Assembly (NCBI GenBank): GCA_029582165.1
Contig: CM055876.1
Location: forward strand, 14,259,001 to 14,323,000
DNA from: Portulaca oleracea
Lineage: Eukaryota; Streptophyta; Magnoliopsida; Caryophyllales; Portulacaceae
Reading direction: 5' to 3'
DNA: 64,000 bases
Part shown: in pieces, positions 10,664 to 21,474 of the stretch
Numbering within the stretch: the stretch's first letter is position 1
How the letters are laid out: each line of letters opens with the position of its first letter
Made by a program: the position numbers and the translations under genes
Notes under the pieces: model-generated
What the model saw: only the letters and a program-made list of their open reading frames with translations
Database searches by the model: none
Told to the model about the DNA's origin: nothing

Positions 10664-11250
10664 AAAATCCGCCTCCATCTTCTATTGTCTCACTCTGCTC
10701 GGATTCCTTCTGCCATTGAAGAACTTTTCAGGTATGTTTTCTTGTGTTGCTCCTTCCATATTTTTCTTTTGAATGTGGATTTCTGGGTTTTCTATGTTAG
10801 GTTTAGGTTTTCATTTGAATGTGGATTTCTGGATTTCTGGGTTTTCTATTTTAGATTTCTGGGTTTTCTTTTTCATTTGAATGGAGTTTGTGATTCGACT
10901 TTGTTGAAATTTTTTTCCAAAATCCGCCTCCCTCTTCTATTGTCTCACTCTGCTCGGATTCCTTCTGCCATTGAAGAACTTGTCAGATATGTTTTCTTAT
11001 GTTGCTCCTTTCATCTTTTTCATTTGAATGTGGATTTCTGAGTTTTCTATTTTAGGTTTAGGGTTTCATTTGAACGTGGATTTCTGGGTTTTTCTATTTT
11101 AGATTTCTGGGTTTTCTTTTTCATTTGAATGGAGTTTGTGATTCGACTTTGTTGGTGCTATTTGACCTCATTCAATTCTTCCTGATATTTCCCTGTCTAA
11201 TTTCTAATGTGGATTTCTGGGTTTTCTATTTTAGGTTTAGGGTTGTGTTG
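10664..11250 (+). repeat. tandem duplicated leader upstream of the GRF-like ORF
   Basis: A unit of about 245 bp beginning AAATCCGCCTCC occurs twice (10664-10904 and about 10920-11150). A shorter motif, GTGGATTTCTGGGTTTTCTA, recurs about five times through 11230. The pyrimidine-rich TTCTATTTTAG-GTTTAGGG motifs resemble intron 3' ends, so this may be a leader with an intron. The Phe-rich open frames across it are not believed. Confidence 0.6.
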
Positions 11251-11583
11251 ATGATGCTTTCATACGCATCTTCAAATGGTGATGGTGGTTGTGGTGTCAT
11301 CTGTCCCAGATGCAATATTCCGGCTACCAGACTTATGTCAAAGTCGAAGCAGAACCCCAACAAATTGTATGACAAGTGTACACGATGTGATAAATTTCTT
11401 GGTTGGGCTCCTGAATTGAGCTTCTCAAACAATGGACGAGATTGGGATTTCGAGAATGGTTTGAAGAATGAAATTACAGAAATGAAGGCTATGTTGAAAT
11501 TGATTGAGAAAGGGCAAACTATATTAGGGATGATGTTAGTTGGAGTTTTTGTACTCCTTATAATCAATATTCATAGTAGGTAA
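11251..11583 (+). CDS. GRF-type zinc-finger-like protein with C-terminal membrane helix
   Basis: The 110-residue ORF from ATG 11251 has CPRC at about residues 18-21, NPNKLYDKC, then CDKFLGW. This is the spacing and tail of plant GRF zinc fingers (NPGRxFYxC ... CxFFxW) with substitutions. After about residue 70 comes a charged helical stretch (GLKNEITEMKAMLKLIEK), then a hydrophobic segment, GMMLVGVFVLLIINI. Small GRF-plus-membrane-helix proteins of unknown role are abundant in plant genomes. The ORF lies inside the MULE near its left end, on the transposase strand. It could be a captured gene or an element-encoded accessory protein. Confidence 0.55.
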   Translation: MMLSYASSNGDGGCGVICPRCNIPATRLMSKSKQNPNKLYDKCTRCDKFLGWAPELSFSNNGRDWDFENGLKNEITEMKAMLKLIEKGQTILGMMLVGVFVLLIINIHSR

Positions 11584-12747
11584 TGGTCAGTGTTTATGCT
11601 AAGGGTTCCATATTGTAATGCTCGTGTTCCATAAATGAACGAAATCAAAATTATCATATGAAGCTTGGATTTTTTAGTTAGGTTGGTGTTGTGTCTTGAC
11701 TGTGAATATTGATGGCATCTGACATTGTTGTTGGTGTTGTGTTGAGTTGCACCCAGTAGTATGTCAACCAAATTCTTCATTTCAAAGTTGCACCCATGTC
11801 TGAGAGTGTCTGAGAGTTGCACTGATGAAATTGGTTCAGTTGGGTGAACTGCAGAGCCATATGGTTCAGTTGAGAGTGTTGAGCATAATCTTTGACATAA
11901 CATTGGACTGTTGGCCATGATTCAGACCTAATTCTATACTTGTGGGCAGTTTCCTGAACACCTGTTATTGTGTCAATGAAGGCATGAACAGCTTGTCTTC
12001 AACTTCTTGCCTTAGATTTAGCCATAAGAAGTTAATGTATGTGAATAAACAAGCAAAGGTTACAAATTGACAGTAGCCATAATCACATATACAAATTGAC
12101 AAGCAAAGGTTGAACCACTTGGTCTGTTAACATAATTTTGTAATCAGAATACATTGCTGCCAGTAGCCATAATTACAAAATTACAAAATTACAAGCTTGG
12201 TGAAATTGATAGTAGCCAGAATTACAAAATTACAAAATCACCAAATTATCCTTGCTGCCAGAATAAGAAATCAGAATACATCCTTGCTGAATCCAAATTA
12301 CAAAATTAAAAAATTACAAAAGCTTGAGTCTTTGTCTGTATTATCCTTACTTTCATCAGTGTATTCCCATGCTCCTCCACACTGGACCTGCTCAACTCTC
12401 ACCAAAATCACCATATTATCCTATAAAATCGGAAAATCAGAATACATTAGAAACAAAAAATTAGCTACAACAAGCAAAGGGAAGCTACTTATGTAATGTT
12501 TGCTCATTCGATGTGAGATGGGTTACTTGCACGACCCAAGTTCATCAATTTGGCAATGACAAATCCTAGATTTCAACCCATCCTCATGCTCGATCGTTCG
12601 AATTTCAAACAGACACTGAACATCCAAGCATATTCAAGATAAACACATGCAAAATACCAACTATTTCAGAATGTCATGAAACAAGTCTAATACCAAAACT
12701 TGTGAATTCAACACAATCTAGCAACATAAATGAAGTAATCAGTTTAC
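11584..12747. other. MULE interior without a supported gene
   Basis: Contains simple repeats of ACAAAATTAC and AGTAGCCATAATTAC (12060-12330). The short open frames here show no domain. Confidence 0.4.
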
Positions 12748-13137
12748 CTTAATCTTCTTGATATACTGATCCATGAACTTGGATGTATGCCCTCTATACT
12801 TATCCACAAACAAGAACTTCCTGATCCCTTTCTTCCTAATGTTATGAGACACACAAATCAAAGAAAGAGCACCCAAAACAACCTGAGAGGTGAGAATTTC
12901 ATACTCAAAATCATTCAATTGGTAATCTTCACAACCAGGGCACTGATTGTACTGAAGAATCACAACAGGAACCACAACACCCACAACCAAAAACCCTAAC
13001 CAAGACAGAACAATGCTCAAAACAGACCTCTGATAGAACCCTAGAAAGCTCAAGTGCAAATCTAGCCTTTGTAGGGTTTTATCAAGTCGGGTTTCATCTT
13101 CTTCACCATTACCATGATCACCATTGATACCCCACAA
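12748..13137 (-). pseudogene. captured exon of a DUF3537 membrane-protein gene
   Basis: The minus strand reads LDKTLQRLDLHLSFLGF, two hydrophobic segments (SIVLSWLGFLVVGVVVPVVIL and, later, VLGALSLICVS), CPGCEDYQ and IRKFLFVDKYRGH. This is the N-terminal exon of plant DUF3537 proteins, related in topology to gustatory-receptor-like proteins. It ends at a good donor, AAG|GTAAACT (12748/12747). No in-frame ATG is seen at the expected start (the frame opens with TTG), and no downstream exon follows. It is antisense to the MULE transposase. A 33-bp piece of the exon (13017-13049) recurs just upstream at 13140-13172. Confidence 0.7.
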
Positions 13138-13385
13138 TGCTCAAAACAGACCTCTGATAGAACCCTAGAAAGCAGAATGAAATAAACATCAGTCAATAGA
13201 TTCATACCCCACAAAGGCAGATAATCTGAAATGTGTTGAAGAAGAAGGGAGCACCAGCCAAAAAAAGAATGTCAGCATACGACAGTCAACTATACATCAA
13301 TTCAGCTTGGCATCCACGGAATTAGGGTGGAAAATAGAGATTAATAGAGTAGGATTCTAAAGGAAGCACATAATAAATAACATAC

Positions 13386-13490
13386 CGATGAAAAAATCAA
13401 ACCAGTATGAATTTTCAATGGCGTCCTCGAATTGTCTAGCTTTAGAAGCATCAAGTTCAAGCTCACATATGGAAGTCTTATCAAGATTTT
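13386..13490 (-). pseudogene. captured exon of a TM9SF/EMP70 (transmembrane nine) gene
   Basis: The minus-strand exon is bounded by acceptor GGCAG|AAAATC (13490) and donor ATCG|GTATG (13386). It reads NLDKTS then ICELELDASKARQFEDAIEN then SYWFDFFI, matching the lumenal region of plant EMP70/TMN proteins just before the conserved DDLPxWG. The broken last codon G|.. would continue as Asp in the next exon, as the family requires. Only this exon is present, inside the MULE and antisense to the transposase. EMP70 proteins act in the endomembrane system; this fragment cannot. Confidence 0.65.
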
Positions 13491-14068
13491 CTGCCAAAGT
13501 AAAGTAAAATGATGTCAAAACTCTAGAAACAAAGGAAAAACATTCCACTTTTGAATTTGAACGTATGTCCCAAAACCACACCCCATGGTTTAGCATCATC
13601 TTGCAATCTATCTGGCTAACCCATCGACATCCACCTCCTAATGTTGGATTCACCACAAAACCAGGGTCCCAAACAAATATGAGCGACATCATGGAAATTA
13701 AAACATCAATAAACTACCCAACTCCTTTGTATCATTCCCCATCAATAATTTATCTTCCAATGGTCCTACCCATCAAATTATAATGCATTTGCCTCCCAAC
13801 TTGACTCATACCATACCAATATACCATACATACATTCACTTCTGTAAATTTCAAAAAAAAAACAAACAAATAAATTCAGTACATAATTGCAAGATAATCA
13901 TAATTACAACTCAATGTTTTTTTTTTTCCCGTTAGAAATGTAGCTGTTAGAAGTTTTTCATGTTCAAAGTGTATAAATAACATCAGTTCAATCAATTTAT
14001 GATGCAAAATAAAATCCACTATTACAACATAGCTTTTATATACAAATTCACAACAACCTCAATCACAA
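13491..14068 (-). other. MULE interior, possible further captured sequence
   Basis: The minus-strand frame up to 13692 continues upstream of the EMP70 exon (CRWVSQIDCKMMLNHGVWFW), across what should be an intron. I do not recognise it. The rest is AT-rich and non-coding. Confidence 0.25.
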
Positions 14069-14117
14069 AAGAAGAAGAAGAAGAAGAAGAAGAAGAAGAA
14101 GAAGAAGAAGAAGAAGA
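14069..14117 (+). repeat. (GAA)n microsatellite
   Basis: About 16 GAA/AGA units. It creates a spurious poly-Glu reading frame. Confidence 0.95.
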
Positions 14118-14209
14118 AACCCCAGTTTCGGTAATAATCCCAACAAGTAGCATGATTATACATTCATCCCAATCTCAATTTTTGGAAATCAGTTTCAATT
14201 CCTAAAAAT

Positions 14210-15337
14210 CGAAATCAAATTATGGTTCAATCAAGTTATGGTTTTCGAAAAGTAACCAATTAACTAAACAAACAAATTGGAAACCATAAAAATCGAATTC
14301 AAACTATGAACCACATTTACCTCGTTAATACATCGTTTGCTTCACCTTCTTCTTCTTCGTTGTAGGGTTTAGATGAAAGGGAGAGATGAAATCGAATTCA
14401 AACTATGAACCACATTAATTACCTCGTTAATTCATCTTCTTCTTCGTTTGCTTCATCTTCTTCTTCATTTTAGGGTTCAGATGACAGTGGGTTTCGATTT
14501 TTAGGGTTTGGTTGAGATTCGTTTTCAATTGGTTAGGAGATTTACGGTTTGGTTGGTCTTCTCTTCGTTTAGGGTTTCACCTAGGGTTAGGGTTTCGTTT
14601 GCTTCATCAATCCATGCCACACTAACTTATTTACATGTATCTTCTTCTTCGTTTGCTTCATCAATTGGTTAGGAGATTTTTAGGGCGCAGAAGAGTTTCA
14701 CCTAGGGTTAGGGTTTTGCTGGGGGAAAGAATGAAAGGCGCGGGAAGAGGGAAGGAAGGGGAAAGGGTATTATTTTCGTGAAATGATCTAGGCCGTTTAT
14801 TCTAATTTGAATATGACGGTTAAGATTGAATCTTTTTTGCCATGTCAGCAATCCATGCCACACTAACTCATTTACATGTATTGACAATTTTAAATTTAAT
14901 TGGACATTTTATAAATTGTAGATTTTATAAATTTTAATAACTAATGTACCATTTTAACGATTAATAATTTTAGATGAATAGTTTTTCTTTATTAATTTTT
15001 ATTAATTTTTAAGTATTCTTATCTAATTTTTAAGTATTCTTCTCATTCTAATGACTTGAATAATGACTTGAATAAATAGTTTTCTAATGACTTGAATAAA
15101 TACTAACTCATTCTAATGACTTACTTGAATAAATAGTTTTCTTTATTAATTTTTAAATATTCTTCTCTAATTTCATTCCCTAATGTGCTATTTTAATGAT
15201 TCATAATTTTAGATGATTAATTTTTTGGTATCAACCGCTAATGTGCAATTTCTTCTCTAATTTTGTAGATTTTATAAATTTCAATCCCTAATGTGATATT
15301 TTAATGATTAATGGTGTAGATTTTCATCGATATCATC
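14210..15337. other. MULE interior upstream of transposase
   Basis: Non-coding. GGGTTTAGGGTTTCG-like and CTTCTTCTTCG motifs are repeated at 14340-14720. A 30-bp segment containing CAATCCATGCCACACTAACT occurs at 14608 and 14849. The segment TAATGACTTGAATAAATA recurs four times at 15049-15140. The region should contain the transposase promoter, but no clear TATA box stands out. Confidence 0.5.
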
Positions 15338-18157
15338 ATGGCATCCCGACAAATGGACTTGAACGAGGAATGTGACAGTGATTCCGATTACGATCCATTA
15401 GAAGAGTTGTTTATTGATGATGGGTCAACTGTTGTTGGTAATCGTGACGACTTGTTTCGTGATTTATTCGGAGATGAAGACGAAATTGAGGCAGAAGATG
15501 AAGACGAAATTGCCCCTTTCATACCCGAGGAGACTGTTGCTGCTAATGGTGATGTTTATGGGTCGAGTGACCACCCAAACACTGGCGGATCACTATCCGT
15601 CACCGCCCCTTTTCACGAGATGGAATTTGATTCAGTCGGCGATTTTGTGAACCACATGCATATCTACGGGCGGACCAATGGGTTCCAATTACGTATTAGA
15701 AGCTCTGAAAAAATTCGCGGAGAGCCTGACACGACAAACGAAGCACTCATCAAGAGGATAATGATGGTCTGTACAAAATATGGCACGTTCAAGTCAAATA
15801 GTGCAAATCCAAACCGATCAGCCAACACTTCTGTCACCGGGTGTGGTTTCAAAGTCACTGCCACGTTCCAACCGCAAAGCGGAAAATACAAGTTGACTAC
15901 AGTCGACACAAACCACAACCACGAGTGCAACCCTGCAAACATAAAATACATGCGGAACTACAAGTTCATAAGTTTCGAGAATCAGTGGAGGATGTTAAAC
16001 AACGACACGGCCGGCGTGCAAATCTCCAAGAACTTCAACTCAATTGCGGTACAACATGGCGGCCATGATCAAGTTCCATTCGACGAGAGAGATTGTCGCA
16101 ATGTTATCAGCATGGCAAGGAGACTCGCGTTGCAAGATGGCGACTTCAGGGCGATGATGGGACATTTTAAGGAGATGATGTCTGGTAACTCCAACTTTTT
16201 CGTTACGTATGACACCGACGATGTCGGGACTCTGAGGAACGTCTTTTGGGCGGATGGAAGGAGCAGGGCAGCTTGCGAGGACTTCGGGGACGTGGTGTCG
16301 TTCGACACGACTTATGTGTCCAACAGGTACAAGATGCCATTCGCTTCTTTCATTGGGGTTAACAACTACGGACAGTCCATCCTGCTCGGCTGTGCGCTGT
16401 TGGCTGGAGAGGAAGCCGATAACTTCATTTGGTTATTTCAGACGTGGTTGACGTGCATGTCGGGGAAAGCTCCGGTCGCGATCATAACAGACCAATGTCA
16501 ATCCATAGGTCAGATTTAATTATTCTGTTATATTTGTTTATAAGTACTCAAGTTTTCATCGTGCATGACACTTTGTAACAAGTTAAACTTTTTATGTGCA
16601 GGCAAGGCTATCGCAAAGGTATTTCCGAATGCACGACACAGATGGTGCATATGGCACGTGATGAAGAACGCGAAGAAGCATCTATGCAACAAACCAGAGG
16701 GAAAAGATATACTTCGAGGGCTCAGAGATACTCTTTACGATTCACTTGACGCCGAGGAATTCGAAGACAGATGGAAAGAATGGGTTGACACGTACGACCT
16801 GCAAATCTCCAACTGGTGCAATGACATGTATGATAAAAGGCATAGATGGGTGCCTGTATACTTCAAGGACGAGTTTTGGGCAGGAATGTCAAGCACACAA
16901 AGGAGCGAGGGGATGAACTACTTCTTCAAGGGATTCATGAATGTCAACACAACTCTCAAACAATTTGTTGAACAATTCAGATTCGCACTAGCAAAGAGAG
17001 TTAAAGAAGAGGACAAGGAAATGTTCTGATCAAAGGATAAACCGATCCAATGTAAATCGTGCTTTGTTTATGAGCATGTATTCCAGAAGCTATACAGTTC
17101 AAAGAAGTTCGTTGAGCTTCAAAACGAGGTGCAAAACCTGATCTACGTAGTGAAAGCGGATAAGATACACGACGAGGAGAAGACGTGCTCTTATGAGGTC
17201 ACTGTGAGGAAGGACCGTGCAGTATACGAGCCGAAAGAAATCACAACCAGGCGATCCAGGTTTATCGTCAAAGTAGATAGAGAGACCCTAGAAATGAAGT
17301 GTGACAGCAAGAAGTTTGAGTTCAAGGGAATCTTGTGCTCCCACGTACTGCGTGTTTTCAGCGAGGAGGGGCTTGATTATGTTCCGGAAAGGTACATTCT
17401 GGACCGATGGAGGAAAGACCTTCCAAGAAAACATCTCACTATCCAAGTTCCGTACTACCAACTGCACCGGGCTAAAACCAAAGAGGTTATCCGATTTGAA
17501 CAACTGCAGAGTGCGTTTGAGTCTATTTCTACATTGGCCGTGATGGATGAGAAAATGTTCAAAGCGACGATGAAGGCTCTTTCCGAGTTCAAAGATAAGG
17601 CACCATCCATTATTGGGGACCGTGATGGGGTCGTGACCCGGGTCCTTGACAAGATCGGCAGAGCGTACGGTAGGCGCCCTGCTGGAGAGGGAACTTCTCG
17701 AAGGGGTGTGAGCGCCAACGCCAACGACTCTGTCCCCGTGAACGACCCCGTCGATAAAAGGGGTAAGGGTAGGAGACAGACAAGGAGAACTGGTTATCAT
17801 AATGAACAACCGCGTAGCAGGAGGAGAACACAGCAAACGCCACCGACATCCAGTGTTCATCAAGGCTTCCAAATGCCACCTGGATCGATTGTTCAACCAG
17901 GATTCCAAATGACACCTGGAATTGGGTATCAAATGCAGCAAGGTTCTAACGCTCCCAACGGGTTCCAAATGTACACCCAGCCGCATGTCGTGTTAAACTA
18001 CCCCGTAACTAATCCTCCTTTTCAGCCTACGTCGGTAAGATTATTATTTGATATAACTGCATTTTGTCTATATTGTACATCAAATGTATTAGAATCTTAA
18101 CGATGAATCATTTGGCAGGGTCAGGGTCAAACACCTCATTTCAACCAAGGAAGATGA
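15338..18157 (+). CDS. MULE transposase, FAR1/FHY3-type, three exons, one in-frame stop
   Basis: Exons 15338-16508, 16602-18034 and 18119-18157 join in frame across GT..AG introns of 93 and 84 bp. The product would be 880 residues if the TGA at 17027-17029 (codon 533) is read through. Order: acidic N-terminus; WRKY/GCM1-like FAR1 zinc-binding domain (C..C..HNH, about 100-200); MULE DDE domain with FDTTY (about 322), ITDQ (about 385) and the Glu of RSEG (about 493), so the triad is intact; SWIM region KCDSKKFEFKGILCSH (about 620-640), in which the second Cys of CxC is Ser; basic C-terminus with Gly/Gln/Met-Pro repeats. Transposase cuts and joins the element ends in the nucleus. The stop reads as CGA to TGA, a one-base lesion. 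Domesticated FAR1 genes share this architecture, but the flanking TIRs and TSD place this copy inside a transposon. Confidence 0.8.
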
Positions 18158-19247
18158 AGAAGAAGATGGCGGGTTTAGGTAGTAGATTGGGGAAATTGAT
18201 TTCTTTTTGCTTATCATGTATGTACTCAATGGTTTAGGTAGTTCAATCAATGGAAAAGTCTTGTTAAAAAAAGTGTAATTTCAAACAATCAATTTTGAAT
18301 GATCCAGAATCAAACTATACCAATCCAATTAGTTCTTTACACCTACTTTTTTTTGTTTATCAAGTAAGAATTGATCGGAATTTATCGGAATTAATATGGT
18401 TATTGAATACATTTTGTTTATCAAGTAAAAATTGATCGGAATTGATCATATCCATTACACCTACTTTTTTTTAACCAATTAAACAATGCTTTGATTTTCA
18501 AAAAATAAAAATAAAGAATGTTTCAATTCACGTAATTTTTAAATATCATATCCATTACACCTATTTGATATGAAACTTGCAAGGTTAGTAGCAAAGTAAG
18601 AGATATTATCTTCGAATACTAATTTAAAATTTTACATTCGTAACCTTTTGTTTATATTTCTTCTGAACTTCAATTTACGTTTACCCTAATATTAAATGAA
18701 TTATTAGAAACTTATGTATCGTATTGTTATATTAAATAAATAATGACAAACACATATACGATTGTAATATAAATAATGACCTTGCACTTGTGAGCACTCA
18801 AGAATCACAAAGAAAAATACATGGCCTAAAAAAATCAATATCTTGAATATTTGAATGACTGAATTGGAAAAAATCGATATCTTGCCAATTGTAATCACAA
18901 TTCAATTTCAGAAATATTTAGAATCAAACTATACCAATCCAAGAATCACTTGTCCTTCAAATATTCAAGAATACTCAGAATACACAATGATCACCAGAAG
19001 ATATTGCAAAACCCACTGCACAGACTATCATATACCTTAACCCCTTAAGATAGAAAACACCCCAGCAGATTGTCTTCGGATTACTTGTCAAGCATGAATT
19101 TACAACAGCATGAATTTACAAGAGCAGCTCAAAACTCTGCAAAACTCATGAACTTTGGCTGATTGAGACATTGCCATGCATGAATTCACTTAATTGATGG
19201 ATTCATCACCCTTTGAACACCAGCAGCAACAGTAGTAGAGTAAAACA
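18158..19247. other. MULE interior, 3' flank of transposase
   Basis: AT-rich, with short direct repeats (TTATCAAGTAA-AAATTGATCGGAATT twice at 18357-18440; ATATCATATCCATTACACCTA twice). No supported gene. Confidence 0.4.
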
Positions 19248-19457
19248 GTGGCTCACGACACATCCAGCAGTACAGCAGTAGAAATCAAAGCAATTGCCCT
19301 GAACAGAAAGCAACAACCAAAGAAGTCCAACCCATTGAGATACCCTCAGCAGAAGCAACATATTACATCAACGGTTAATATCAGCAGCAACATTGAACTA
19401 CAGAAGAGAAACATTGGGAAAACCTTACAGAAATTTGCACCGAAGGCAGGTGATTGA
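19248..19457 (+). CDS. small hypothetical ORF in MULE
   Basis: A 69-residue frame, rich in Lys, Gln and Ser, with no recognisable motif and no splice or promoter context. It is listed only because it is the one open frame in this stretch of the element; it may be chance. Confidence 0.15.
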   Translation: MAHDTSSSTAVEIKAIALNRKQQPKKSNPLRYPQQKQHITSTVNISSNIELQKRNIGKTLQKFAPKAGD

Positions 19458-19695
19458 TGACTCGTTTTTCCTTTCCTCCAATGCCACTGACATTCCATGA
19501 GCATCATCACTTCTTAAAAAATTACACTTTCAACAGAAAGTGAGCACTGCCTCTGAAACTACAGCCGACCTCAAAGAAATGACGAGCAAGGGCTGAAAAT
19601 CAAATAATAATCACAAAGATTGTAATTTCAATTATGCTTGTAAATGGCACTGCTAACTAATGAAGGAAGCAAGAAAGGCGAGCAAATAAGCATAC

Positions 19696-19807
19696 CTTGT
19701 TTAGCAGCATTATCAATATGCTGTGCTTCTTGCTCTGCAGCCAGCAATAGCTGAATTTCATTTTGGCTTCTACTTGCGTCCATACTTGCTCAAAGTGCTT
19801 AAATAGT
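19696..19807 (-). pseudogene. captured exon of V-type ATPase subunit G gene
   Basis: The minus strand shows acceptor TTTCAG (19813-19808), a short 5' UTR, ATG at 19783-19781, MDASRSQNEIQLLLAAEQEA, then QHIDNAAKQ and donor AAG|GTATGC (19696/19695). The N-terminus of plant VHA-G, a stator subunit of the vacuolar H+-ATPase, has this start and the LLAAEQEAQ motif, and in this copy the exon keeps both splice signals. No second exon was found downstream, so the gene is incomplete. It lies antisense to the transposase. Confidence 0.7.
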
Positions 19808-20309
19808 CCTGAAACTATCAAGAGTATCAAGAAATTAACAAAGAAAAAGAAGAAAGAGGAACCCAAAATCAAAATACTTATAACGATAGAGGAATCATGA
19901 CAATAATATAAAATTACCTCCTAACAGAGTCTAAAATACATCAGCACTAAGCTTATGCATGAATTTTAAAAGTTTATGAACAAACAAAGAACCAAGTATA
20001 AATTGAACAAAAAAATTCATAGGGACATTCATTTAAGCTTGCAATCTTTCAGTAATTTCAAATCAGCAAGCAAAAAAACCACTAGGATTTAAATTCAGAC
20101 AGCAAAAAAGCACATAACATATATAACATACCTTACCAACAAAGCCTAAATTGAGCACTTAGGAAATTTTTTATAAACAACATAAACATAATTTCAAATC
20201 AGCAAACAAAAAAAAAGGAAAAAATTAAGTATCAAACAACCAATTATCATCATGACAAAGATTTAAATTCAGACAGCCATTTAATGATAGAACACCAAAG
20301 GCCACTATG

Positions 20310-20330
20310 ATTTCCTTATAAATACTAGTA
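20310..20330 (+). promoter_or_regulatory. putative TATA box of the ORF at 20450
   Basis: CCTTATAAATACTAG near 20312, about 135 bp upstream of the ATG at 20450, followed by a CA-rich leader (ACACTTACACAACAAACACA). The spacing fits a TATA box plus a roughly 100-nt 5' UTR. Confidence 0.4.
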
Positions 20331-20449
20331 GCTCTCCTTGAACCAACACTTACACAACAAACACATTATTCCCATTTCAAGCATTCTGAAACAAAAAACC
20401 AATAGAGAGCCCTTCCTCTACCCAAAAAACAGCCATAAGCCCAACAACC

Positions 20450-20932
20450 ATGAAAACTGAAAGTGGGTCGCATACCATTTCTGAAACAACATTAACCCAG
20501 ACACCCATGACTGTTTCAGGTGTGAAACAGGAAAACTCCTCACCAAAACCCTCAGCCAATCCCTCAACCAATCCCTCCCCTATAACACCAAAATCATCAT
20601 CAAGGAAATCTAGGACACGTACAACTGCTGCTTTTCATCCCTATGAACTGCAGTACCAGAGTTTGAGGTCTGAAATTACACAGCTATTCAAAAGGATGAA
20701 AAACAATGGCAACGGGATGCTCCTGAGTAAAATGATATGGGCTAATAACGAGCCATTGGTTGACCTTGATATTATATTCAAGGGATTTGACGAAGCTGAG
20801 AGTCCTAGGAATTGGAGTTCCGCTAAGCAACTTCACCATATACTTCCCCAGGAAGTATTTTGGGCAGGAAGAGGAAGGTTGAGGAAGGGTCATCTACCTC
20901 TGTTCCTGATGGAACAGAGATCATTAACATAG
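20450..20932 (+). CDS. unrecognised 160-residue protein in MULE
   Basis: I do not recognise this protein. Residues 1-60 are rich in Ser/Thr/Pro with three similar NPS-type repeats (SANPSTNPSPITP), ending in a basic patch, SSSRKSRTRTT, that could be a nuclear localisation signal. The rest (about 65-130) looks folded (YELQYQSLRSEITQLFKRM, PLVDLDIIFKGFDEA). A TATA-like box and a T-rich 3' UTR surround it, suggesting a real transcription unit. It is on the transposase strand near the right end of the MULE. It could be a MULE accessory protein or a captured gene. Confidence 0.4.
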   Translation: MKTESGSHTISETTLTQTPMTVSGVKQENSSPKPSANPSTNPSPITPKSSSRKSRTRTTAAFHPYELQYQSLRSEITQLFKRMKNNGNGMLLSKMIWANNEPLVDLDIIFKGFDEAESPRNWSSAKQLHHILPQEVFWAGRGRLRKGHLPLFLMEQRSLT

Positions 20933-21099
20933 AATGAGTTTTTTTTTTTTCTGGTAGTGTCTCGGCTTTGTTGGTGGTGGTTATGAGTTTGTTTTATTTA
21001 TCTAGTTTCTTTATGTAGTTTGTTGTTCTGTCCGATTTAATTTATCAATGAATGAAGTTTATCTTTTTAATTCATATGATGCTTTCGTTATTTAGTGCT

Positions 21100-21330
21100 T
21101 TCAATTGCTAAATTCAGATTCAAACAAGAAACAAACAAAGAGATTCCCAGAAACCCTAAAACTTTGAACAACAACGACAATCCAAAAAAAATTCGAACGA
21201 AATCAAACGATATTTCAATTGCTAAATTCAGATTCGAACAAGAAACAAAGAGATTCCCAGAAACCTTAAAACTTTGAACAACAACGACGATCCAAAAAAA
21301 ATTCGAACGAAATCAAACGATATTTAACCA
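21100..21330 (+). repeat. tandem repeat (two ~115-bp units) in MULE
   Basis: Both units begin TTCAATTGCTAAATTCAGAT and end AAATCAAACGATATT (about 21102-21213 and 21214-21325). Confidence 0.8.
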
Positions 21331-21474
21331 ATACAAAAATAACCCAAAAAACAAAAAAAAAGAACCCTAAAATTGAACAAGATCAATGAAACTTATCTGA
21401 TTTGATGTTCAGCCGATTTCTGCCCACCGTTTCGTCTTCATGCCAACCATGTCTTCTTCATCTCCGCCGATTCC

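Noticed and set aside
10332..11145. Leu- and Phe-rich small proteins
   Set aside because: Frames arise from pyrimidine-rich duplicated leader sequence upstream of the GRF-like ORF.
14045..14205. Poly-Glu protein ORF
   Set aside because: Produced by a GAA microsatellite.
17288..17986. 232-residue minus-strand ORF
   Set aside because: It is antisense to the transposase C-terminal exon and has no domain of its own.
15338..18157. A domesticated host FAR1/FHY3 gene
   Set aside because: The flanking 9-bp duplication and inverted ends, plus an in-frame stop and a changed SWIM ligand, fit a transposon-borne copy better.
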